In this document: in pieces, positions 28,456 to 36,414 of the stretch
How positions within the stretch are numbered: the first letter of the stretch is position 1
Layout: every line of letters starts with the position of its first letter
Assembly: GCA_029261875.1 (NCBI GenBank)
Contig: JAJDAL010000046.1
Span: 1 to 64,000, forward strand
Length of the DNA: 64,000 nt
Direction: 5' to 3'
DNA from: Deltaproteobacteria bacterium
GTDB taxonomy: Bacteria > Myxococcota_A > UBA9160 > JAJDAL01
The notes under the pieces: model-generated
Told to the model about the DNA's origin: nothing
Seen by the model: the letters and a program-made list of their open reading frames with translations, nothing else
Databases searched by the model: none
Program-made: the position numbers and the translations under genes

Positions 28456-28980
28456 ATGTCATTCGTTCGAAGCTGGGGCACGACGCCCGAAGAAGAATCG
28501 CTTTCCTACCCTTGTGACGAATTCGAGGCCGCAAATGCTCACGCTTGGTTTCGCGGCGTCAGCGTCGAGGCCCCCGCATCCGCGGTATTCCCCTGGCTCT
28601 GCCAACTCCGCCTGGCTCCCTACAGTTACGACTGGATCGACAACTTCGGTCGGCGCAGCCCGCGCGAGCTCACGCCGAGCCTTCAGGAATTGGAAATCGG
28701 CCAACGCTTCATGGGCGGCTTCGCGTTGCTTTCATTCGAACCAAACCGCCACATCACCGTCGGGACAACGACATCGCGAATCCCGACACTCTTCGTCAGC
28801 TACGCGATACGCCCCGCCGACGCGGGCCAGTCTCGACTATTGGTGAAACTCGCCGTTCCGCACGTGCGCTGGATCGCCCGGGCGATCGATACCCTCGGCG
28901 CCGCCGGCGACCTCATCATGATGCGTCGACAACTGCTGAACCTGAAGGCTTTGGCCGAAGCAACGCCTCGAGGCGAGTAG
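28456..28980 (+). CDS. SRPBCC-family (START-like) protein
   Basis: A 174-aa protein with features of the SRPBCC/Bet v 1 fold: an N-terminal strand (FRGVSVEAPASAVFPWLCQL), a loop ending in GYxxYDWIDN-like SYDWIDNFGRR, central strands (ITVGTTTSRIPTLFVSYAI) and a long C-terminal helix (RRQLLNLKALAE). Such proteins bind small hydrophobic ligands. I chose ATG 28456; a GTG at 28450 is also in frame. No ligand is suggested by the neighbours. Confidence 0.65.
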   Translation: MSFVRSWGTTPEEESLSYPCDEFEAANAHAWFRGVSVEAPASAVFPWLCQLRLAPYSYDWIDNFGRRSPRELTPSLQELEIGQRFMGGFALLSFEPNRHITVGTTTSRIPTLFVSYAIRPADAGQSRLLVKLAVPHVRWIARAIDTLGAAGDLIMMRRQLLNLKALAEATPRGE

Positions 28981-29008
28981 CAGCCGATCCTACTCCGTAC
29001 CCGGTTCG

Positions 29009-29755
29009 CTACACAGCGTATCGCTTGCCTTGTTCGAGCACCTCGATGCAGCTCGCACTTCCGTCAAAATGATCGGGGAAATGGATGAGTCGCATTCGCT
29101 CCCGTAGGTCCTGGGGGAGTTCGGCAAGGCGCTCGTAGGGCGTGTGGGTTCCAAGATTCGTTTCATGGACCACCAGATCCGACTGCGCGAGCCAATCGAT
29201 CAACGCTGGGTCGAAACAGGTATCCGCGCTGTATCCCAGCGAACTTCCTCCCGCCGTGATGCGAAACGCCGTCGTCGCGATGTGGTGCTTCGTGAGACGA
29301 CATTCGATTCGGAAAGGCCCGAGCTCGACGGAATGCTCCTCGGAAAGTTCCTGGACGGAGAAATAGTCACCGAGTCCCATGGCGCTCGCGCAACCATCGG
29401 CGTCGCGCAGTTGGCGCATCCCGGCCGACAGATTTCCGCTCCACAGTTCCTCTGACACCCTCGGGTGAATCAACAGATCCGCGGAGCGCTTCAGGGCGAA
29501 GTGGGAGAAGTACCCATACCCCTCGAGCCCCGAGCAGTGGTCGGCGTGGAGATGGGTGATCGCCACAGCCTCGAACGAGCCGACGTCGAGCTCGATCCCG
29601 AGGGATTCGGAAGCCTCGCGCAGCATCTTCCGGATCGGGTGAGGACAGTCGATCAGCAACCAGCGCCCCTCGGCACACACCGCAATACACGAGGAGTAGT
29701 ATTTCGCCGAAAAGGCGTCTCCGACGCCGAGGGGAACGAAGCTGAGTCCGCTCAT
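29009..29755 (-). CDS. MBL-fold metallohydrolase
   Basis: Metallo-beta-lactamase fold, 248 aa, start ATG 29755 overlapping the coaD stop. The metal-binding motif is THLHADHCSGLEGYG; further metal ligands are H in KRSADLLIHPR, D in LGYSADTCFDPALID and H in HFPDHFDG. The pattern is closest to RNase Z/ElaC-type or phosphodiesterase-like members. Substrate unknown. It is the last gene of a TetR-coaD-hydrolase operon. Confidence 0.85.
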   Translation of the reverse strand: MSGLSFVPLGVGDAFSAKYYSSCIAVCAEGRWLLIDCPHPIRKMLREASESLGIELDVGSFEAVAITHLHADHCSGLEGYGYFSHFALKRSADLLIHPRVSEELWSGNLSAGMRQLRDADGCASAMGLGDYFSVQELSEEHSVELGPFRIECRLTKHHIATTAFRITAGGSSLGYSADTCFDPALIDWLAQSDLVVHETNLGTHTPYERLAELPQDLRERMRLIHFPDHFDGSASCIEVLEQGKRYAV

Positions 29756-30237
29756 TGGGTGGCTCCGAATTTCTCTTTGATGCGCAGCTGAACGCGCGGA
29801 TCGCAGAAGCTGGAGATGTCTTGGTTGCGCTGGGCGCGCAGTTTGAGCTCTGTACTGCTCACACGCGAAAGGGCGGCTTCCGCGGGCAAGAGAATCGTCG
29901 CGATCTCGGGCGCCAGCTGGCGGTTGAGTTGGGCGAGTTCCGTCTCGAAGGTTGCGTCCGTGGCCCCGCGAATCCCGCGCACCAGGAAACAGGCGCCGAT
30001 CTCGCCCGCATACTCCACCACCAAGCCGCTCGTTTGATCCACCGACACGTTGGGAATCGGTGCGAGCACGTCTTCGATCATCTGCACGCGTTCGGTGCAG
30101 TCGAATAGCGTGTCTTTGTCGGGGTTGATCGCCACCACCACACGCACGTGGTGAAAGAGCCTGGCGGCCTGGCGAATCACCGACACGTGGCCCGCTGTAA
30201 TGGGATCGAAAGTTCCCGCGTAGACCGCGATCGACAT
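29752..30237 (-). CDS. coaD: Phosphopantetheine adenylyltransferase
   Basis: Fourth enzyme of coenzyme A synthesis; it adenylylates 4'-phosphopantetheine. The 161-aa length and motifs fit: AVYAGTFDPITAGHVSVI with the nucleotidyl-transferase TxGH at the N-terminus, RGIRGATDATFETELAQLNR in the middle, and RVSSTELK near the end. It is 3 nt downstream of a TetR regulator and overlaps the metallohydrolase start by 4 nt. Confidence 0.95.
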   Translation of the reverse strand: MSIAVYAGTFDPITAGHVSVIRQAARLFHHVRVVVAINPDKDTLFDCTERVQMIEDVLAPIPNVSVDQTSGLVVEYAGEIGACFLVRGIRGATDATFETELAQLNRQLAPEIATILLPAEAALSRVSSTELKLRAQRNQDISSFCDPRVQLRIKEKFGATQ

Positions 30238-30240
30238 GAC

Positions 30241-30855
30241 CTACTCCCGCTTCGCTTGCGCGTCGAGTAGCCCCGACAACATGGCGCGCAAAGATTCGGC
30301 GGCAGAACCCGCGGGTACGAGATCGACCTGGGTTGCGGCGAGTCGGAAATAGCCTTCGGCGCACGCCACCGCAGCAGCGGCGATGGCCTGCGCGTGGTCG
30401 AGCGATCGCTGCTCACTCTCGAGAACGCCGCGTACCGCGTGCTCAAACTCCCGTGCAATCTCCGAGACCGTCTTTCCGTAAAGCGCGGCGACCTCCGGTT
30501 GACGCAACGCCTCGCCCCCGATCGCCACCCAGCACGCCACCGCCGCGGGATTTCGGTCGTCCCCCACCGCGAGAAGTGCGTCGCCAATGGCGAATAGCTG
30601 GTCGCGCGGAGCTGCACTCGCTTGGTCCCTCCTGTGCTGAACGCGCTCGCGAAAATTCGCCGCCAAGCGTTCGATCAAGACCAGCAGAATTTCTTGCTTG
30701 TTGTGAAAGTGGTAATGGATCAATCCCGTGGTCAGGTGGGCGGCACGCGCAATTTCGGCGACCGAAGCCTTCTCGAATCCCTGCTTCGCCATGACGGCAA
30801 GCAAGCCGGCAACGATCTGTCGGCGGCGATCTTCGGTGTTCTTGGGTCTGGGCAT
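30241..30855 (-). CDS. TetR/AcrR family transcriptional regulator
   Basis: A 204-aa repressor. The N-terminal helix-turn-helix is typical (RRQIVAGLLAVMAKQGFEKA, VAEIARAAHLTTGLIHYHF) and the C-terminal ligand domain is all-helical. It heads the operon with coaD and a metallohydrolase, so it may control CoA supply; choline- or acyl-CoA-responsive members exist, but the ligand is unknown. A promoter and an inverted repeat that could be its operator lie just upstream. AGGA precedes the ATG. Confidence 0.88.
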   Translation of the reverse strand: MPRPKNTEDRRRQIVAGLLAVMAKQGFEKASVAEIARAAHLTTGLIHYHFHNKQEILLVLIERLAANFRERVQHRRDQASAAPRDQLFAIGDALLAVGDDRNPAAVACWVAIGGEALRQPEVAALYGKTVSEIAREFEHAVRGVLESEQRSLDHAQAIAAAAVACAEGYFRLAATQVDLVPAGSAAESLRAMLSGLLDAQAKRE

Positions 30856-30870
30856 CGGTGCTTCCTAATT

Positions 30871-30914
30871 AAATTGGCTAACCAACTTATAAACAATGTC
30901 GACAACGAAAACAA
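30871..30914 (-). promoter_or_regulatory. tetR promoter with overlapping operator-like inverted repeat
   Basis: On the minus strand, -35 TTGTTT (30914-30909), a 17-nt spacer and -10 TATAAG (30891-30886) point to tetR. The inverted repeat AAATTGGCTAACCAACTT (30871-30888, one mismatch between arms) overlaps the -10 and the likely transcription start, a typical position for TetR autorepression. Confidence 0.6.
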
Positions 30915-30953
30915 CTCTCTCGGGAGAAAGACCCTCGTTTTCCCTCAAGCGGC

Positions 30954-30998
30954 TTGACTTATATACGATATACATATATGTTACTTGCATCTAAGGAG
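30954..30998 (+). promoter_or_regulatory. nrtR promoter, palindrome and ribosome-binding site
   Basis: -35 TTGACT (30954-30959), 17-nt spacer, -10 TATGTT (30977-30982). The AT-rich stretch contains the perfect palindrome ACATATATGT (30972-30981) covering the -10, a plausible NrtR operator. AAGGAG at 30993-30998 lies 6 nt before the ATG at 31005. The predicted leader is only about 15 nt. Confidence 0.55.
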
Positions 30999-31004
30999 TT
31001 CCCG

Positions 31005-31760
31005 ATGCCCAGAGACGCCGATCGAGCCCCGACCGAAGCCGATTATCTGGCTGCCTACGACGCCGAAGCCTTCGAGCGCCCCTCCGTCGCGGTAGATGTC
31101 GCGTTGATCAGCGCCAGCGAAGGCGCACTGCGTGTTCTCCTCGTCGAACGAAGCGAGCACCCGCAGCGAGGTCGCTGGGCCCTACCCGGTGGCTTCGTTG
31201 CACCAAACGAATCTCTCGATGAAGCCGCCGAGCGGGTGCTGGCCGTCAAAGCGCGATTGACGGGAGTTTTTCTCGAGCAGCTCTATACCTTCGGCGATCC
31301 CACGCGCGATCCCCGAACCCGGGTCATTTCGGTCGCCTATTACGCGCTCGTCGACGCGGCCACCTGGGATCGCGCGGCGCGTGACACCGAAAAGCTACGC
31401 GTGGCGCGGCTGGTGGTTCCGTGGGAAGGCGAAACCGGAGGCCCCGTCGAAGCGCGCGACCCGGACGATCGGCCGCTTGCGCTGGCTTTCGATCACGAAC
31501 AAATCCTCGGCATGGCCGTGCGGCGGTTGCGCGGGAAACTCGACTACGCGCCCATCGGCTTCCAGCTCCTGCCCCCGCAATTCACGCTGCGCCGGCTCCA
31601 GGATGTGCACGAAACCATCCTCGGACGGCCCCTCAACAAGGACTCGTTCCGTCGGCGAATGCTCGCGTCGGGAAATCTCGAAGCCACGGGCGAACGCGAG
31701 GAGTGTGTCGGGCATCGCCCGGCGGAGCGGTATCGAATCGCACGACGGTCCGCCGTCTAG
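31005..31760 (+). CDS. nrtR: NrtR, Nudix-related transcriptional regulator of NAD metabolism
   Basis: A 251-aa protein with a Nudix-like N-terminal sensor and a C-terminal winged helix. The Nudix region (LVERSEHPQRGRWALPGGF) carries a degenerate catalytic box (GGFVAPNESLDEAAERVLAV, no REUXEE), as expected for NrtR, which binds ADP-ribose rather than cleaving it. The C-terminal part (PPQFTLRRLQDVHETILG, DSFRRRMLASGNLE) is the DNA-binding wing. The start was set by AAGGAG. It heads a NAD operon and most likely represses it, with ADP-ribose as inducer. Confidence 0.88.
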   Translation: MPRDADRAPTEADYLAAYDAEAFERPSVAVDVALISASEGALRVLLVERSEHPQRGRWALPGGFVAPNESLDEAAERVLAVKARLTGVFLEQLYTFGDPTRDPRTRVISVAYYALVDAATWDRAARDTEKLRVARLVVPWEGETGGPVEARDPDDRPLALAFDHEQILGMAVRRLRGKLDYAPIGFQLLPPQFTLRRLQDVHETILGRPLNKDSFRRRMLASGNLEATGEREECVGHRPAERYRIARRSAV

Positions 31761-31772
31761 TTGGAGCACAGG

Positions 31773-32726
31773 ATGGACAATCGAACCAAGAAGCCGGGAA
31801 TCGGAGTTGTGGTCGGGCGATTTCAAGTACCCGACCTACACGCCGGGCACCGCGATCTCATCGACCGCGCCAATGCGCATCAGAAGCTCTTGATTGCAGT
31901 CGGCGTTGCCCCGGGATTACTCACACAACGCGACCCTCTGGATTTCCCGACCCGACAACAGATGCTCCTGGCCGCGTACCCGAACGCCACCGTCATCGCC
32001 CTGGCGGACGAGCCCACCGACGCGGGTTGGACTCGAACTCTCGACGGCCTGGTGCGCCTCCACTACCCCCTGGGTGAGGTCGTCCTCTACGGCGGCCGCG
32101 ATTCATTCGTCGACACCTACCAGGGCACGTTCACAACGCGCCTCATCGACGAAACACCGGCCGCGAGCGGAACCCGCGAAAGAGAACAGGTCAGGGATCG
32201 CGCGCTCGGGGACCGGGCCTTTCGCCAGGGCGTCATCTACGCGGCCAACAACCGCTGGCCCCAAACGAATCTCACAGTGGATGTCGCCCTCGTGCGCAGA
32301 ACCCAGGACGCGGCTACGGGAACAGACGTCCAGGATGGCTGGGAAGTGCTTCTCGGCTGGAAGCGGGGGCGCCCCGAGCACTGGCGATTCCCCGGCGGCT
32401 TCGTGGATCCCGCGGACGACGGGACCGAAGCTGCCGCGCGGCGCGAACTTCGAGAAGAAACGGGACTCGGCGTCGAAGGCGCGCTCCGCTTCCTCGGGAA
32501 CTATCGGGTACGAGATTGGCGCGAGGCGCCGGACGTCCTGTTCTTCACGAATTTCTACCTGGGCCAATACAACTTCGGAGCCCCGCATCCAGCGGACGAT
32601 CTCGACGCACTGGCTTGGCACAACCTACGCGATCTTCCGCGTCTCGCGTTCGCTGACGATCACGCACGCCTCGCCCAGGTGCTGATCAAACATTTGGAAG
32701 ACGAATTTACGGGAGAGAACCAATGA
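31773..32726 (+). CDS. nadM: Bifunctional NMN adenylyltransferase / Nudix hydrolase
   Basis: A 317-aa fusion. The N-terminal nucleotidyltransferase (GVVVGRFQVPDLHAGHRDLI, with HAGH at 23-26) converts NMN and ATP to NAD. The C-terminal Nudix domain carries a full box (GGFVDPADDGTEAAARRELR and EETGL), probably an ADP-ribose pyrophosphatase. The architecture matches the cyanobacterial and Francisella NadM-Nudix proteins. The ATG at 31773 is preceded by GGAG; the frame is open from a TTG at 31761. The stop overlaps the nadV start as ATGA. Confidence 0.92.
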   Translation: MDNRTKKPGIGVVVGRFQVPDLHAGHRDLIDRANAHQKLLIAVGVAPGLLTQRDPLDFPTRQQMLLAAYPNATVIALADEPTDAGWTRTLDGLVRLHYPLGEVVLYGGRDSFVDTYQGTFTTRLIDETPAASGTREREQVRDRALGDRAFRQGVIYAANNRWPQTNLTVDVALVRRTQDAATGTDVQDGWEVLLGWKRGRPEHWRFPGGFVDPADDGTEAAARRELREETGLGVEGALRFLGNYRVRDWREAPDVLFFTNFYLGQYNFGAPHPADDLDALAWHNLRDLPRLAFADDHARLAQVLIKHLEDEFTGENQ

Positions 32727-34105
32727 GCTTCGACGACAACATCTTGCTTCTGACCGACAGCTACAAGGCAACTCACTGGCGCCAATACCCGCCCGATAGC
32801 GAGACGGTCTACTCCTACTTCGAGAGCCGCGGCGGAAAGTTCGACGAAGTGGTTTTCTTTGGCCTTCAATATTATCTGAAGCGCTTCCTCGAAGGCTGCG
32901 TCGTAACCCGCGAACGGATCGACCGCGCCGAGGCCGTCTGGAACGCACACCTTGCAGACCCGACCTTGTTCAACCGTGCGGGCTGGGAACACATCCTGAA
33001 GAACCACGGAGGACGGCTACCCGTCGCCATCCGTGCGGTTCCCGAAGGCACGCCGGTTCCGACGCGAAACGTGATGATGACGATCGAGAACACCGACCCC
33101 GCGTGCTATTGGCTCACCAACTACCTGGAGACCCTGCTCGTCCAGGTCTGGTACGGAAGCACCGTCGCGACGCTATCTCGCGAAATGAAACGACTGGTTC
33201 GCAACTATCTGAAGAAGACGGGTACGCCGGAAGACGCGGGTCGCAAGCTTCACGACTTCGGTTTCCGGGGCGTCAGCTCCGTCGAATCCGCAGCATTGGG
33301 CGCTGCAGCCCACCTGCTCAGCTTCCAAGGCACCGACACGATCGTTGGATGTTTGCTCGCGGAAGAATACTACGACGAGCCGATGGCGGGATTCTCCATC
33401 CCGGCCTCCGAGCACAGCACGATCACGTCCTGGGGGGATGACGGAGAGCGAGCTGCGTTCGCGAACATGTTGGCCCAATACCCGAGCGGTGTCGTGGCGT
33501 GTGTCAGCGACTCCTATGACATCTACCGAGCTTGTTCCGAGTACTGGGGACGGGACTTGAAGGACAAGATTCTGAAGCGCGACGGCACGCTCGTCGTTCG
33601 ACCCGACTCCGGGGACCCAACCGTCGTCGTGTGCAAAGTACTCGAGGTACTCGAGCAAGCCTTCGGCGCAGTGCGCAACGCCAAGGGATACAAGGTGTTG
33701 CCCCCTCAGGTACGCGTGATCCAAGGCGATGGTGTCGATTACGCCATGGCGCAGTCCATCCTGTACACGATGCAAATCGCCGGTTGGTCCGCGGACAACG
33801 TCGCGTTCGGGATGGGAGGTGGCCTATTGCAAAAGCTCAACCGCGACACGCAGAAGTTCGCATTCAAATGCTCCGAGATCACGCGTGCCGGTCAGAACTA
33901 CCCGGTTTTCAAGGATCCCGTTACGGACCCGGGAAAACGCAGCAAGCGGGGACAGCTCAAGCTGGTACGGACCCCGGACGGATTCGAGACCCGCTCTCCC
34001 GAAGAGCCCGGTGACGACCTGCTCGTCGAAGTGTTCCGGGATGGAGAGATCCAATTCGAAACCCGCTTTGCGGACATTCGAAATCGCGCCCAGTTGAACG
34101 ACTGA
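32723..34105 (+). CDS. nadV: Nicotinamide phosphoribosyltransferase
   Basis: NAMPT-type enzyme that makes NMN from nicotinamide and PRPP; 460 aa is normal. Recognisable segments are LLTDSYKATHWRQYPP, YFESRGGKFDEVVFFGLQ, HDFGFRGVSSVESA, IPASEHSTITSWG, VVRPDSGDPT and AFGMGGGLLQKLNRDTQ. It supplies the substrate of the upstream NadM, so the pair gives a two-step nicotinamide-to-NAD salvage route. Confidence 0.96.
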   Translation: MSFDDNILLLTDSYKATHWRQYPPDSETVYSYFESRGGKFDEVVFFGLQYYLKRFLEGCVVTRERIDRAEAVWNAHLADPTLFNRAGWEHILKNHGGRLPVAIRAVPEGTPVPTRNVMMTIENTDPACYWLTNYLETLLVQVWYGSTVATLSREMKRLVRNYLKKTGTPEDAGRKLHDFGFRGVSSVESAALGAAAHLLSFQGTDTIVGCLLAEEYYDEPMAGFSIPASEHSTITSWGDDGERAAFANMLAQYPSGVVACVSDSYDIYRACSEYWGRDLKDKILKRDGTLVVRPDSGDPTVVVCKVLEVLEQAFGAVRNAKGYKVLPPQVRVIQGDGVDYAMAQSILYTMQIAGWSADNVAFGMGGGLLQKLNRDTQKFAFKCSEITRAGQNYPVFKDPVTDPGKRSKRGQLKLVRTPDGFETRSPEEPGDDLLVEVFRDGEIQFETRFADIRNRAQLND

Positions 34106-34125
34106 TCGAACGAGGAGATGGAACG

Positions 34126-35151
34126 ATGGCAGAAATACGAAACTTCAGAATACTTCGGCACCTACGGAGTGACACGACTTCGCACCTGATTCGCTTCCGC
34201 CGGGGGCGATTGACCCAGAGTGGACGCGGCCTCGCATTCTGGTTTCACCCCATGAGCACGAGCGTTGCGGAAATCCCCATCGATGATCGGGAGCTTCCCT
34301 TCCTCTACCACGGACGTTCTCACGATTTCCAAGATGTGACGATCCAGGGAACCATCGCGTTTCGTGTGGTAGATCCGGAGAAGCTCGCCCAACGCGTCGA
34401 CTTCACCATCGGCCTGGCGACCGGCGCGTTGCTCCACCAGCCGCACGAAAAACTCGGTGCGCTGGTAACGGAACTCGCCCAACAGTTCACCTGGGAATAC
34501 CTCACCCAAACCGAGTTGGCGTCGATTCTCGAAAGCGGATTCGATGCTATCCGCGGTCGCATCGAAGCGGGTCTCGCCGCGGACCGTGGAATTCTCGAGA
34601 TGGGGATCGAGATCGTCAGCGTACGCGTCGGGGCCATCCGACCCGAACCCGAAACCGAGAAGGCGCTTCAGATCCCGGTCCGCGAAGCCATCCAACAGCG
34701 CGCAGACCAGGCCAGCTTCGAACGGCGCGCGCTGGCCGTGGAAAAGGAGCGCGCGATTCAAGAGAACGAGCTGCAGAACCAGATCGAACTGGCTCGCCGC
34801 GAAGAGCTGCTCATCACCCAGCGCGGCCAGAACGGCCGACGCCAGGCGACCGAGACGTCCGAAGCGGACCAGATCGAAACCGTCGCCCGAGCCAATCGAA
34901 TCGGAGTAGAGGCACAGGCCGAGGCGAACCGGATCGAGCGGGTCGAGCAAGCCAAGGTGGCCGCGGAACGCGATCGCATGGAGATCTACCGGGATTTTCC
35001 CGCCGAGCGTCTCGTGGCACTGGCTGTGCAGAAGCTCGCCGGGAAACTGGAGCGAATCGAGCACGTGAACATCACTCCGGATCTGTTCGGCGGAATGTTG
35101 ACGCAGCTGGTTCGCGCCGGGACCGAGCGCCTCGAAGCCGGAGAGGAATGA
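34126..35151 (+). CDS. SPFH/Band-7 domain protein without a membrane helix
   Basis: A 341-aa protein with a Band-7/SPFH region at about 25-190 (IAFRVVDPEKLAQRVDFTIG, RGILEMGIEIVSVRVGAIRP) and a long Ala/Glu/Arg coiled coil at about 190-300 (ERRALAVEKERAIQENELQN). No obvious N-terminal TM helix is present, unlike flotillins or HflK/C. The start is ATG 34126, 20 nt after nadV. Its place between NAD-salvage and NAD-kinase-like genes suggests a scaffold role linked to NAD metabolism, which is inference. Confidence 0.82.
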   Translation: MAEIRNFRILRHLRSDTTSHLIRFRRGRLTQSGRGLAFWFHPMSTSVAEIPIDDRELPFLYHGRSHDFQDVTIQGTIAFRVVDPEKLAQRVDFTIGLATGALLHQPHEKLGALVTELAQQFTWEYLTQTELASILESGFDAIRGRIEAGLAADRGILEMGIEIVSVRVGAIRPEPETEKALQIPVREAIQQRADQASFERRALAVEKERAIQENELQNQIELARREELLITQRGQNGRRQATETSEADQIETVARANRIGVEAQAEANRIERVEQAKVAAERDRMEIYRDFPAERLVALAVQKLAGKLERIEHVNITPDLFGGMLTQLVRAGTERLEAGEE

Positions 35152-35154
35152 TCC

Positions 35155-36051
35155 ATGCACCGCCCGCCGCCGCGCGTCGTCGTGGTGACTCGAAAGACGG
35201 AATACGAACTCCTTCTCGAGCACCACTCGACGCGCGGACAGGCGGAGTTCTTTCTCGGGTCACGCGAGCTGTCGATCGACGCAGTCGACCGCCGACACCG
35301 GCAGCTGGAGATCGCGCGCGCGCAGGTGGCCCAGCAGGTCCCGGCGGAGTGGCGGCGCAATTTCGTACTCCGAGAGGACCTCGCACAATTCCTCTTCGAA
35401 CCCGAGGATGTCGTCGTCGTAGTGGGACAGGATGGTTTGGTCGCCAATGTGGCAAAGTACTTGGACCGCCAGCCCGTGATCGGAGTCAATCCCGCGCGCG
35501 AAGAGTACGAAGGCATTCTCGTCCCTCACCCAAGCGCCGCGGTTGCCGACCTATTGCGCGATGTCGTGCACGACAAGGCGAGCTACTGCGCGCGAACCAT
35601 GGTCGAAGCGCGATCTGGGGACGGACAGTGCCTTCGGGCCCTCAACGAAATCTTCATCGGCCATCGCACGCACCAGTCCGCTCGATACCGCATCCGTTTC
35701 GGCGAGATCGAAGAGCGACAATCTTCCTCGGGTCTAATCGTCACCACCGGCACCGGCGCCACCGGCTGGGCGCGTTCCATCAACCTCGGTCGCACCGAGC
35801 CACTCGATCTTCCGGCGCCAGAGGAACGCCGACTCGGTTTCTTCGTACGCGAAGCGTTTCCGGCGACGGGACTCGACTGCAACCTCACTCAGGGCTCCCT
35901 GCTCGACGGCCAACCCTTGTGCGTCACCTCCGAGCTCGAACGCGACGGGATCGCGTTCGGTGACGGAATCGAAAGCGATCCCATCGCGCTCGGTTGGGGC
36001 GAGCAGATCCAAATTTTCCCTTCGGACCAAACCCTGCAAATGGTGGTGTAG
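35155..36051 (+). CDS. NAD kinase-like (PPNK family) protein
   Basis: A 298-aa protein resembling ATP-NAD kinases. The diagnostic GGDGT motif appears as VVVVGQDGLVANVAKYL, keeping the catalytic Asp-Gly but changing the flanks. Later motifs are PVIGVNPAREEYEGILVP and LIVTTGTGATGWARSI (family T/S-GS-TA-like loop). Kinase activity may be altered. It begins 3 nt after the SPFH stop and ends the NAD operon, where it could convert the salvaged NAD to NADP. Confidence 0.8.
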   Translation: MHRPPPRVVVVTRKTEYELLLEHHSTRGQAEFFLGSRELSIDAVDRRHRQLEIARAQVAQQVPAEWRRNFVLREDLAQFLFEPEDVVVVVGQDGLVANVAKYLDRQPVIGVNPAREEYEGILVPHPSAAVADLLRDVVHDKASYCARTMVEARSGDGQCLRALNEIFIGHRTHQSARYRIRFGEIEERQSSSGLIVTTGTGATGWARSINLGRTEPLDLPAPEERRLGFFVREAFPATGLDCNLTQGSLLDGQPLCVTSELERDGIAFGDGIESDPIALGWGEQIQIFPSDQTLQMVV

Positions 36052-36333
36052 TTGGTGTCGGCAGAGAAGCCGGGTCAGTAGACTTGGACGCGGATTCGGC
36101 ACGTGACCAGACCCAGCATTCCCGCACCCAGTTTTCGAGACCGTGAAGTCCCAGCCAGGTCTGACGCGAAGAACGCAGCGCCGGCAATCGCCATGCATAT
36201 CATCGCCGTAAAGGCGCTCTGAAGATGCCACTTCTCGCTCGTGGGTGATATCTCCATTCCCGCCTGCACCGCCCGAATTGGAGGCTGGGCCCATCCACCG
36301 CGTTCCTGCGGCCGGCACACCCGAATTGAAGAA

Positions 36334-36351
36334 CGTCACAATTCTGTGACG
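36334..36351. promoter_or_regulatory. Operator-like palindrome CGTCACA-ATTC-TGTGACG
   Basis: A perfect 7-bp inverted repeat with a 4-nt centre, 63 nt upstream of the GGDEF gene start. The core TCACA...TGTGA is the reverse arrangement of a CRP half-site pair, so CRP binding is not implied. It could be a regulator site or a short hairpin. Confidence 0.4.
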
Positions 36352-36357
36352 AGGACA

Positions 36358-36391
36358 CCCGGTATTGTCGAACAAGTTCAGCGATACCGGG
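36358..36391. promoter_or_regulatory. Inverted repeat CCCGGTAT ... ATACCGGG
   Basis: Perfect 8-bp arms (36358-36365 and 36384-36391) around an 18-nt loop, immediately upstream of TATGAT (a possible -10) and the diguanylate cyclase ATG. It may be an operator or an attenuator-like hairpin; no T-run follows. Confidence 0.4.
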
Positions 36392-36414
36392 CGGTTGGGG
36401 TATGATTTGGGTCC

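Larger units (their letters stand above)
36052..36414. other. Intergenic region with two palindromes and no gene
   Basis: 363 nt between the NAD operon and the diguanylate cyclase. It holds the two inverted repeats listed separately and no convincing gene. A minus-strand frame at 36075-36320 ends in KLGAGMLGLVTCRIRVQVY, which looks like the tail of a PEP-CTERM-type signal but lacks the PEP motif. Confidence 0.5.

Noticed and set aside
29009..30364. 451-codon metallohydrolase frame reaching through coaD
   Set aside because: The true protein starts at 29755; the upstream part is an out-of-frame overlap with coaD.
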